A model generated the notes under the pieces. The model was not told where the DNA came from and ran no database searches. It saw only the letters and a list, made by a program, of their open reading frames with translations. Shown here in pieces: positions 1 to 7,158 of a stretch of 27,727 nt of DNA (positions are counted from its first letter, which is position 1; each line of letters begins with the position of its first letter). The stretch spans positions 1-27,727 of the forward strand of contig JAILFF010000320.1 of NCBI GenBank assembly GCA_024697705.1. Reading direction: 5' to 3'. Made by a program: the position numbers and the translations under genes. The stretch comes from Ruminococcus sp. Its GTDB lineage: Bacteria; Bacillota; Clostridia; Oscillospirales; Ruminococcaceae.

Positions 1-26
1 ATTTATTCGCTTGTGCGTTTTTGTTC

Positions 27-190
27 GCTTTTCTTAAATTGCCGATTTTATTTTTTGAACCGTTCAGTTTTCTTTCTCCGGTTCGGTTTGTTGCCGCCGT
101 AGGCTTCTGTGGGGGAAACCCTTCTGAAGAAGGGTTATCCCCTGCACGAGCTTGCTCGTGCCAACCCCTTCCTAAGACTTTTGGTTTGCC
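27..190. repeat. Mosaic interspersed repeat, left copy
   Basis: This non-coding stretch downstream of the radical SAM gene shares several blocks, in inverted orientation, with 23705-23900. Shared blocks are the AAATTGCCGATTTTATTTT block near 36-54, the hairpin ACCCTTCTgaAGAAGGGT around 118-136, and the block CCTTCCTAAGACTTTTGGTT near 168-187. Between the last two blocks this copy carries a small hairpin, GCACGAGcttGCTCGTGC (143-160), which the right copy lacks. No T-tract follows the hairpins on the minus strand, so I cannot call a clean terminator for the upstream operon. Bases 1-201 hold no convincing gene. Confidence 0.75.
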
Positions 191-201
191 CTCACTTTGT
201 G

Positions 202-1062
202 CTAACAATTTCCCGTATAGACATATTTCAGCCGTTCACGCGCAATATCTGCAAGCCTGTAAATCAGCCCGACATCGGTAGCATCACGGTCGGTCATCTT
301 AAATCTTGGGAAAAACCGCGAGATATGCAGCGGCACCTCCGCACCGATACTCTCGCCGTTCGCGCCCTTAAGCTCCGACACCCACCGCGAGATTCGCCGC
401 ATCTCGTCCTCGCTGTCATTTTCGCCCGGAACAATAAGCGTCGTAAGCTCCACATGGCAGAACTTAACAGCGCCCTCGATAAAGCGCTTTACCATGTCAA
501 AATCTCCGCCGAGAGCGTTGTTATAGTAGTCCGCCGTGAAGCCCTTGAGGTCGATGTTCATCGCGTCGATGTATGGCGAAAGCTCGTCCAGAACACTCGG
601 TTCCGCTGTGCCGTTCGTCACAAGCACGTTTTTCATACCGCGTTCGCGGACGAGCCGCGCCGTGTCGCGCACAAATTCCCACCCGATAAGCGGCTCGTTG
701 TAGGTGAAAGCAAGCCCGATATTCCCACGCGGGCGAAGCTTTTCGGCAAGCGCCGCGAGCTGTTCGGGCGAATAGGTCTCGGCAAGCTCGCTGCGGGAAA
801 ACGCCTCTTTCGACCATGATATTTCGTGATTCTGGCAGAACGGGCAGCGCAGATTGCAGCCGCAGCTCCCGACGGAGAGGATCATTGAACCGCTGTGAAA
901 TCTGCTGAGGGGCTTTTTCTCGATGGGGTCGAGGGCGAGTGAAGTGACCCGTCCGTAATTCCCCGCGATGACCGAATCGCCCTTGCATATCCTCGCACCG
1001 CAGAAGCCCGTCTGACCTTCGGACAGACGGCAATGACGGAAACAAACTTCGCAAACAGCCAT
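202..1062 (-). CDS. amrS: AmmeMemoRadiSam system radical SAM enzyme (AmrS)
   Basis: This 286-residue protein is a radical SAM enzyme of the AmmeMemoRadiSam system, a widespread three-component set (Memo-like, AMMECR1-like, radical SAM) whose reaction is unknown. The [4Fe-4S]/SAM motif CNLRCPFC is visible at C69, C73 and C76. An additional N-terminal cysteine cluster (C4, C7, C11, C21; CEVCFRHC and GFCGAR) is typical of this family and of pyruvate formate-lyase-activating-enzyme relatives. The start ATG has AGGAGG about ten bases upstream, sitting against the stop codon of the preceding amrB-amrA fusion (17 bp gap), so translation is probably coupled. It is the last gene of the minus-strand operon that begins near 10052. 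The family assignment is strong because the partner gene is adjacent; the biochemical role is not known. Confidence 0.93.
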   Translation of the reverse strand: MAVCEVCFRHCRLSEGQTGFCGARICKGDSVIAGNYGRVTSLALDPIEKKPLSRFHSGSMILSVGSCGCNLRCPFCQNHEISWSKEAFSRSELAETYSPEQLAALAEKLRPRGNIGLAFTYNEPLIGWEFVRDTARLVRERGMKNVLVTNGTAEPSVLDELSPYIDAMNIDLKGFTADYYNNALGGDFDMVKRFIEGAVKFCHVELTTLIVPGENDSEDEMRRISRWVSELKGANGESIGAEVPLHISRFFPRFKMTDRDATDVGLIYRLADIARERLKYVYTGNC

Positions 1063-1079
1063 AATGACCGATGACCTCC

Positions 1080-2399
1080 TTATTTGTGCCTGATTACCTC
1101 AAACCGCTGCAATTCGATCTCCTCGCCCGGACGAATCCCGCCCTTCTGCATGGCGATAGCGACCTGCTCTTCAACGGTGTCAACGCCCTCCAGATCGGGC
1201 AGCAGCAGCCCGCGCCTGAATCCGCAGCTTACTATCACGCCGTAGCGCTTAACATCAAGCTCGTCAAGAGAGCTTATCTTTTCGGGTGCGGTCAGCACAT
1301 CGACGTTGATTTCAAGGTCGGCAAGCTCGTCGGCGGTGATGGCGGGAAAACGCGGGTCGCGGGTCGAAGCGCTTATGGCGTTCGAGATGATCTCGTCGGC
1401 AAGCGTGTCCTTAGTTGGCGCTATCGTGCCGATACAGCCCCGCAGACCGCCTTTTTTGTGTATCGAACCAAATGCTCCCGCACGGGTGTTCATCATCTCG
1501 TCGGGGAGATCGACGGGGGCTTTGATCTTCTTTCCCTCGCGCACATACGTTTCGATAGTCTGCCGCGCCAAACGCACATACGGGTCGGCATCGTCGGGGG
1601 AGTCGGGGTAGAACGTGCATATCCCGTAGCCCACGCCCGTAACGTCCTCGTGAGAGAGCCGCTCCGCCTTAATCTTCACGCCGCTCAGAGCGCCAGCCAT
1701 TATCACGAACGAGCGGTGTCCGCATTCGGCTGCCTTGTCGCAGAGCCTTTCGTCGAAGTAAAGCAGCTCGTCGAGCGCACCTCTGCCGCAGACGTCCATA
1801 AGCCGCTCGTCGTATTCGGGACCCTCGGGCGCGAAGCCGTAGGGACCGTATTTTTGCAGCTTGTGGGAGAGGTCGCCGCTTGCGACGCAGACCGCCCGCC
1901 TGCCGCACTGCTCGACGGCGCGGCGTATCACCCTGCCGAGCTGATAATGCGTATCGAGCGGAAGACCCGACAGCCCTATGCGGACTATCCTGCCTTCTTT
2001 GTACTTTTGTCTGATGAAGTAAAGCGGAACCATTGTTCCGTGATCGAGCTCGGGGTCGCGTTCGCCCATCGTTCCCGCGGGGATACCCTCGTCGGCGGCA
2101 AGGCGCTCGATAAGCCCCACAAGCCCGGTATCGTATTTCTCGTCAAAAGTCACCTCGGGAGCGCGGAAGGCGGCAAACGAGCCGTGTGCCCCTTCGCCCG
2201 GAGAGATATGGAAATAATCGTGATACATCACGGTATGCGGGCTTGAAATGATAATGGTATCGGGCTTGATGGCGGCGATCTCGTCGGCGACCCGTTCGTA
2301 AGCGCGGATAGTCGCGGAGACCTTCTTTTCGTCGCCGCGCCCGACCTGCGGAACGATAAGCGGCGGATGAGGCACCATGAATGCGGCAATTATCGGCAT
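1080..2399 (-). CDS. AmmeMemoRadiSam protein B/A fusion (Memo/LigB-like plus AMMECR1)
   Basis: This 439-residue protein fuses the two other parts of the AmmeMemoRadiSam system. Residues 1-265 are a Memo/class III extradiol dioxygenase (LigB-like) domain with the expected histidine positions: VPHPP (H11), SPH (H55), DHG (H120) and SGDLSH (H179). Residues 270-439 are an AMMECR1 domain with its signature GGLRGCIGT around 317-325. I chose the ATG at 2399 because it follows AAAGGAGTGATATT; an in-frame ATG at 2423 lies upstream of that ribosome binding site and is unlikely. It lies 33 bp after the Uma2 gene and 17 bp before amrS, in one operon. Human MEMO1 and AMMECR1 are separate proteins; their fusion here suggests they act in one complex with AmrS. 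Substrate unknown. Confidence 0.92.
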   Translation of the reverse strand: MPIIAAFMVPHPPLIVPQVGRGDEKKVSATIRAYERVADEIAAIKPDTIIISSPHTVMYHDYFHISPGEGAHGSFAAFRAPEVTFDEKYDTGLVGLIERLAADEGIPAGTMGERDPELDHGTMVPLYFIRQKYKEGRIVRIGLSGLPLDTHYQLGRVIRRAVEQCGRRAVCVASGDLSHKLQKYGPYGFAPEGPEYDERLMDVCGRGALDELLYFDERLCDKAAECGHRSFVIMAGALSGVKIKAERLSHEDVTGVGYGICTFYPDSPDDADPYVRLARQTIETYVREGKKIKAPVDLPDEMMNTRAGAFGSIHKKGGLRGCIGTIAPTKDTLADEIISNAISASTRDPRFPAITADELADLEINVDVLTAPEKISSLDELDVKRYGVIVSCGFRRGLLLPDLEGVDTVEEQVAIAMQKGGIRPGEEIELQRFEVIRHK

Positions 2400-2432
2400 A
2401 ATATCACTCCTTTTGTACTTCACAGGGCAGAG

Positions 2433-3029
2433 CTATCTGCCCGGCAGCTCCGAGATGTTTATTTCGAGCTTGTTGTCCCATATACCGACAGGGATAGGCT
2501 GGTCGAAGGCGTAAAAGCTGATGTGGATAGTCTCACCGAAAAGGTATACGATGGTACGCTCTTCGGACGGGTCAACTATCCAGTATTCGCGGACACCGCT
2601 GTTTTTATACAGCTGCAATTTGCGGTTGTAATCGTCGGTGTGGTTCGACGATACTACTTCGACTACAAGATCGGGAGCACCGAACGCTTTTTTGTTCGTT
2701 ATTTTTGACGGGTCGCAAATTATCATAACGTCGGGCTGAACGGTGTTTCTCTCGTCAAGCTCCACATCATAAGGTGAAACAAATGTCCGACAGCTGCCCT
2801 TGTTCTGCAATATGAAGTTATCAAATCTCGAAAACAGTCTGCCCACGATCGTCTGATGCACCGCCGTTGTTCCCGCAGGCATCGACTCGGTGGTGCCGCT
2901 TATAAGGTCTTCGAGCGAGTAATCAGACACGATCTCGCCGTCGATAAGCTCGACTTTGAGGTTTGTTTCGGGTATCAGCTTGTAGAATTCCTCCGCCGTG
3001 TATTTCTTCTTTTCATTTGAAACAGACAT
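2433..3029 (-). CDS. Uma2 family endonuclease (DUF820, PD-(D/E)XK fold)
   Basis: This 198-residue protein matches the Uma2/DUF820 family of PD-(D/E)XK restriction-like nucleases. The N-terminal YTAEEFYKLIPE and VELIDGEI (E27) are typical. The catalytic set is visible as QPDVMIICDP (D100), PDLVVEVVS (E124) and the lysine of NRKLQLYKNSGVREYWIVDP (K137). Length is normal for the family. A good ribosome binding site (AGGGAGTGATACA) precedes the ATG. It sits 34 bp after trkH and 33 bp before the amr fusion in the same operon. Uma2 genes are numerous in some bacteria and usually have no assigned role; its place among signalling and AmmeMemoRadiSam genes gives no clear clue, and no transposon ends flank it. 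Confidence 0.9.
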   Translation of the reverse strand: MSVSNEKKKYTAEEFYKLIPETNLKVELIDGEIVSDYSLEDLISGTTESMPAGTTAVHQTIVGRLFSRFDNFILQNKGSCRTFVSPYDVELDERNTVQPDVMIICDPSKITNKKAFGAPDLVVEVVSSNHTDDYNRKLQLYKNSGVREYWIVDPSEERTIVYLFGETIHISFYAFDQPIPVGIWDNKLEINISELPGR

Positions 3030-3063
3030 TGTATCACTCCCTTTATAAAAGTAAGCAGTCGGC

Positions 3064-4443
3064 TTAACCTACCGAAATTTTCTCCATCGGCAGCTTGGAC
3101 TTAGTTCCCTCGGAAGAGCCTACCGCCGCGTAGATAAGCGTCAGTCCGCCCACGCGCCCGAAGAACATCAGCATCATGAGTATCACCCGCGAAAGCGTCG
3201 AAAGGCTCGTCGTGATGCCGAGCGTCAGTCCCGCCGTGCCGATAGCCGAGCCCGTCTCGAAAAGACAGGTCAGCAGCGGCAAGCCCTCGGTGCGGCTGAT
3301 TATCACGCCGCTTGTTAAGAACAGCGCAAGATACATGAACAGCACCGCGCCCGCGTTCCTCGCGGATTCCTCGGGGAGCCGCCTGCCGAAGCACTGCACG
3401 TCGTTGCGGCGGCTGAATACCGTTATCGCCGAGAGGAAAAGCACCGCAAATACCGCCGTCTTCATGCCGCCCGCCGTCGATCCGGGCGAACCGCCTATCA
3501 GCATGAGGATTATCATTATCATCGTGCCCGATTCGTCCATTTCGGCTAAGTCCTGAGTGTTGAAGCCCGCCGTTCTCGCCGTTACCGACTGGAAGAGCGA
3601 GCTTATGCACCGCTCGCCCGCGGGCAGATGCGGGTATTCGACAAAGAAAAAGTACACGGCAGGCAGGAAGATCAGTATCAGCGAGGTCAGCAGTACGACC
3701 TTGCTTTGCAGAGTGTATTTTTTCAGGTGGAATTTGTTCTTGCCGACGTCCTCCCACACAAGGAAGCCGATACCGCCGACGATTATCAGCAGCATTATTA
3801 TTATGTTCAGATAGATGTTCGCGCTGTATGTGCAGAGCGACGAAAACGGCTCTTTTACGCCCATCAGGTCGAAGCCAGCGTTGCAGAACGCCGATATCGA
3901 ATGCCACACCGAGTACCACAGCCCCTTCGGGAAGCCGAAGTCCGAGCAGAACACGGGCAGCAGCAGCAGCATACCGATCAGCTCGATAAGCGCCGACATT
4001 TTGAGGATAAATGCCGTCAGCCGCACGATGCCGCCCATCTGCGGCGCGGAGATCGAGTCCATCATGGCGGTGCGCTGCGAAAGACCTATCTTCTTACCCG
4101 ATATTTTCATTACCGCAAGTCCGATGGTTATTACTCCCATACCGCCTATCTGTATCAGTATCAGAATGATCGCCTGTCCGAAGCCCGACCAGTAGGTCGC
4201 GGTGTCGCGGACGACAAGCCCGGTAACGCAGGTCGCCGAGACCGCCGTGAACAGGCAGTCGATGAACGGCGTGACGTTCCCCTCGCGTGAGGATATCGGC
4301 AGCATCAGCAGCAGTGCGCCTCCGATTATCAGCAGAAAAAAGCTCGCGCTGATTACCCGAAACGTACCCTTGCCCTGTCTGTTTTTCTTCTGTTTCTTTT
4401 TTTCTTTTTCCTTTTCTTTCACATTTTCCTGTTCTTTCAGCAC
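3064..4443 (-). CDS. TrkH/KtrB-type potassium uptake channel subunit
   Basis: This 459-residue polytopic membrane protein is the K+-translocating subunit of a Trk/Ktr system. The four pore loops are visible: TCVTGLV (71-77), AFCNAGFDL (185-193), TARTAGFNTQD (third) and SAIGTAGLT (fourth), each with the filter glycine. The length fits KtrB-type subunits. The start is GTG, chosen because AAGGAG lies eight bases upstream and the stop of the upstream gene is only 30 bp away. The cytoplasmic N-terminus has an unusual run of about 18 mostly lysine/glutamate residues (7-25). No gene for the regulatory KtrA/TrkA (RCK) subunit is in the window, so it must be elsewhere. Co-transcription with two hybrid kinases suggests that ion homeostasis or osmotic state is linked to that signalling pathway; this is inference. 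Confidence 0.94.
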   Translation of the reverse strand: MLKEQENVKEKEKEKKKQKKNRQGKGTFRVISASFFLLIIGGALLLMLPISSREGNVTPFIDCLFTAVSATCVTGLVVRDTATYWSGFGQAIILILIQIGGMGVITIGLAVMKISGKKIGLSQRTAMMDSISAPQMGGIVRLTAFILKMSALIELIGMLLLLPVFCSDFGFPKGLWYSVWHSISAFCNAGFDLMGVKEPFSSLCTYSANIYLNIIIMLLIIVGGIGFLVWEDVGKNKFHLKKYTLQSKVVLLTSLILIFLPAVYFFFVEYPHLPAGERCISSLFQSVTARTAGFNTQDLAEMDESGTMIMIILMLIGGSPGSTAGGMKTAVFAVLFLSAITVFSRRNDVQCFGRRLPEESARNAGAVLFMYLALFLTSGVIISRTEGLPLLTCLFETGSAIGTAGLTLGITTSLSTLSRVILMMLMFFGRVGGLTLIYAAVGSSEGTKSKLPMEKISVG

Positions 4444-4473
4444 TTTTCCTTACTCCTTGTTGTTTTTCGGAAT

Positions 4474-7155
4474 TTATCGGTGTTCGGCGTCCATTGTGAG
4501 GATACCGAATGTTCCGTTGCCGCAGTTTACCGCAATTACGGGCGACGCCTTCTGTAAATATATCTGACCGAAGTCCGCGTGTTTCTTTATTTCCTCACGT
4601 ATCCATTCGGTCTCGCTTCTCGAAAGCCCCACGCAGGTGACGAACAGCATACGTCTGTCGATGCCCTCGGGATCGCGCAGCACCCATCGGATATACTTGC
4701 GCCACGTTCTTTCGCGAGTGCCGAAGTATACCTTTCCGACTCTCATTTTGCCTTTTTTCAGCTTAAGCACGGGCTTTAGCATGAACGCCTTTGTCATGCC
4801 CACGAGCTTTTCGCTGATCTGATCCGACCTCGCCAGAAAGTCAAGGTCTTCGACGACGAAGCTCGAATGTATCTTCGTCTTGATGCTTTCAAGCTGTTCC
4901 GCTATCTCTTCGGGAGTTTTCCCGCTCTCGGCAAGGCGGCAGGCTTCTATTACGAGAAGTCCCTGACCGCTCGAAAGCTGTCCCGAGTCTATGACCGTTA
5001 CGTTGTCGAAGGCTTTCGCCGCCTCCTGCGCGACGGGGCAGCCGCTGTTCGCAAGCTGGCTCGATATGGAAACATGGATGATATTGGTCGCCGTAAGCAG
5101 CTGCTTGGCGAAAAATGTCTCTATCGTCTGTACGTCGGGAACGCGGGTCTCAACCTTGCCCTGATGCGTTTTCATGTATTCGAGCAGACCCCGCGTTTCT
5201 ATCTCCACGCCGTCCATAAAGCTGCCCTCAGATGTGCATACAAGATGCGGCAGCACGGCTACATTGTACTTTTCGATTATCTCCTGCGGAAGATCGGCTA
5301 CGCTTTCGGTGGTGATGACCACGTTCTTCTTGCGCTGCCCCGTGTTCATCCATGAAATGGTCTCGCGGAGTATCTCCTCCTCGCTGCCCATTACGACTGT
5401 TATTTCCTTCGGCAGCAGTCGGTAAAGCTCGCGGCAGATCTCATCGCCCGTGACGGGCTTGGGCAGATAGCCGTCGAAGCCCTCGCGCTCGTACATCAGC
5501 CTGTTTTCGCTGCCGACGTTTGCCGTAAGCGAAACTATCTTCGAGTTCTTGCAGCGTCCTCCCGTCTGACTGCGTATGGCGTGGAGACATTCGATGCCGT
5601 CCATCTGCGGCATAAGGTGATCCATGAAAATGACATGATAGTATTCGTTGAGGGTCTTTCGCAGAGCCTCCTCGCCGCTCGATACCGTATCTACCTTTAC
5701 CTTCGTATCGCGCAGCAGCTTTGCCGCAACGAGCAGATTCGAGGTGTTGTCATCGACGACAAGCACTTTTGCGTCGGGAGCCTCGAATTTTGAAACGTTC
5801 GCTCCCGAAGTATTGCGGCGGCGCAGACTGTCGATGGAGATCTCGCCTATCTCGCTCATGTCGGAGATCTTCTGCGGTATCTCGATGACGAAGGTCGAGC
5901 CTTTGGTGTAGATGCTGTTGACGGTTATCCTGCCGCCCATGAGATCGACGAACTGCTTTACTATCGAAAGCCCCAGTCCCGTGCCCTCGATGTGGCGGTT
6001 CTTTTCCTCGTCAACGCGCTTGAAGGCGTCGAAAAGGTGGGGGATATTCTCCTTCTTTATGCCGATGCCCGTGTCTCTCACGGTATAGATAACGTTCATC
6101 ATGCCGTTTTCGCTTGTGCCGCAGTCGATCGAGAGCGATACCGAGCCTTCGCGGGTGTATTTTATGGCGTTGTTCAGCACGTTTATGAGTATCTGCTTGA
6201 TGCGCATCTCGTCGCCGATAAGCTCGACGGGGATATCGGGTGCGATCTTCACCGTGAAATCGAGGTTCTTTTCCTTTGCGCGTATCCACAGCATACCGAC
6301 TATCTCGGAGAGCATATCGCCCGGGTTGTAGACCGAGGTCGTGAGCTTCATCTGACCCGACGCGAATTTCGACATATCGAGGATATCGTTTATCAGGTGC
6401 AGCAGCATCTTGCTTGCCGACCGGATATTCACGGCGTCCTCGGCTACCTCGTCGGAGATGTCCTCGCGAAGTATCATTTCGTTTAGCGCTGTGATCGTGT
6501 TTATCGGCGTGCGTATCTCGTGGCTCATGCTCGAAAAGAAGCGGTTCTGTGCCTCGCTCAGCATCTCGATCTCCTTTTTCTGCGATTGCAGGCGGCTTTC
6601 CTGCCGATTGTAGAGCATATTTCGGAAGGCTATCATTATGCTTATGGAAATGCCGATGAGCAGCATCGCCGTAAGGGAAAAGATATGCTTTTCGGAGTTT
6701 GAGTTCCTGACTATGACCGATGGGTGGTGATAGGACATATACCAGCAGAAGATCGCCTCAACGGAAATGAGTATCAGATAGGCTATCTTGATCTTGCTGT
6801 GCAGCGTTATGCTTATGAACAAAACGCAGAACAAGAACCACAGCGGCGCGTCGCCGTCGAGTCCGCCGCCTAAGAAGAACGTTCCGGGCAGGAATACGAG
6901 ACTGAACAGCAGCGAGATCGCCGCCGCGCCGATACCAAGTTTGTCGATCTTCACGGAAAGCATCGTAATGGAGGCGGCAAGGACTATCCCCGACGCTATG
7001 AAAACGATGTCCTGCAAAGAGGAGCGCATGATAAGCAGCTCCGCGAGCGTGATTATCCAGGAGGAAAGCAGTACGAACATGATAAGCACGAAAAGCCTTC
7101 CGTGGATATCGCGTTCCTCGTTAAAGATATATTTTTTTATCTTTTTGAGCATCAT
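4474..7155 (-). CDS. Membrane hybrid histidine kinase-receiver fused to a C-terminal DegV domain
   Basis: This 893-residue protein combines a two-component kinase and a lipid-binding module. Residues 20-180 hold about six hydrophobic segments. HisKA follows with FFSSMSHEIRTP (phospho-acceptor H212), then HATPase_c with the N box NVLNNAIKY (325-333), DTGIG (361-365) and GTGLGLSIV (391-399). A receiver spans about 463-583, with acidic pair D468/D469, phospho-acceptor D512 (FMDHLMP), T544 and K566. Residues 611-893 form a complete DegV domain (ITTESVADLP, VSISSQLANSG, VIDSGQLSSGQGL, DLDFLARSDQIS, LKPVLKLKKGKM). DegV proteins are known to bind fatty acids, for example as FakB. The ATG pair at 7155 follows GGAGG inside the end of the upstream kinase gene (3 bp gap), so the two are translationally coupled. 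The fusion is in one uninterrupted frame, with no sign of a joining error. Confidence 0.93.
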   Translation of the reverse strand: MMLKKIKKYIFNEERDIHGRLFVLIMFVLLSSWIITLAELLIMRSSLQDIVFIASGIVLAASITMLSVKIDKLGIGAAAISLLFSLVFLPGTFFLGGGLDGDAPLWFLFCVLFISITLHSKIKIAYLILISVEAIFCWYMSYHHPSVIVRNSNSEKHIFSLTAMLLIGISISIMIAFRNMLYNRQESRLQSQKKEIEMLSEAQNRFFSSMSHEIRTPINTITALNEMILREDISDEVAEDAVNIRSASKMLLHLINDILDMSKFASGQMKLTTSVYNPGDMLSEIVGMLWIRAKEKNLDFTVKIAPDIPVELIGDEMRIKQILINVLNNAIKYTREGSVSLSIDCGTSENGMMNVIYTVRDTGIGIKKENIPHLFDAFKRVDEEKNRHIEGTGLGLSIVKQFVDLMGGRITVNSIYTKGSTFVIEIPQKISDMSEIGEISIDSLRRRNTSGANVSKFEAPDAKVLVVDDNTSNLLVAAKLLRDTKVKVDTVSSGEEALRKTLNEYYHVIFMDHLMPQMDGIECLHAIRSQTGGRCKNSKIVSLTANVGSENRLMYEREGFDGYLPKPVTGDEICRELYRLLPKEITVVMGSEEEILRETISWMNTGQRKKNVVITTESVADLPQEIIEKYNVAVLPHLVCTSEGSFMDGVEIETRGLLEYMKTHQGKVETRVPDVQTIETFFAKQLLTATNIIHVSISSQLANSGCPVAQEAAKAFDNVTVIDSGQLSSGQGLLVIEACRLAESGKTPEEIAEQLESIKTKIHSSFVVEDLDFLARSDQISEKLVGMTKAFMLKPVLKLKKGKMRVGKVYFGTRERTWRKYIRWVLRDPEGIDRRMLFVTCVGLSRSETEWIREEIKKHADFGQIYLQKASPVIAVNCGNGTFGILTMDAEHR

Positions 7156-7158
7156 ATA

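Noticed and set aside
109..819. 236-residue plus-strand open frame opposite amrS
   Set aside because: It mirrors the radical SAM gene and starts inside the mosaic repeat; no recognisable motif.
1071..2246. 391-residue plus-strand open frame opposite the Memo-AMMECR1 gene
   Set aside because: It has no family signature or ribosome binding site, and it lies fully antisense to a well supported gene. Long antisense frames are expected in G/C-rich codon usage.
2433..3029. Restriction-modification or defence role for the Uma2 gene
   Set aside because: No methyltransferase, toxin or other defence partner lies nearby; the operon context is signalling and AmmeMemoRadiSam genes.
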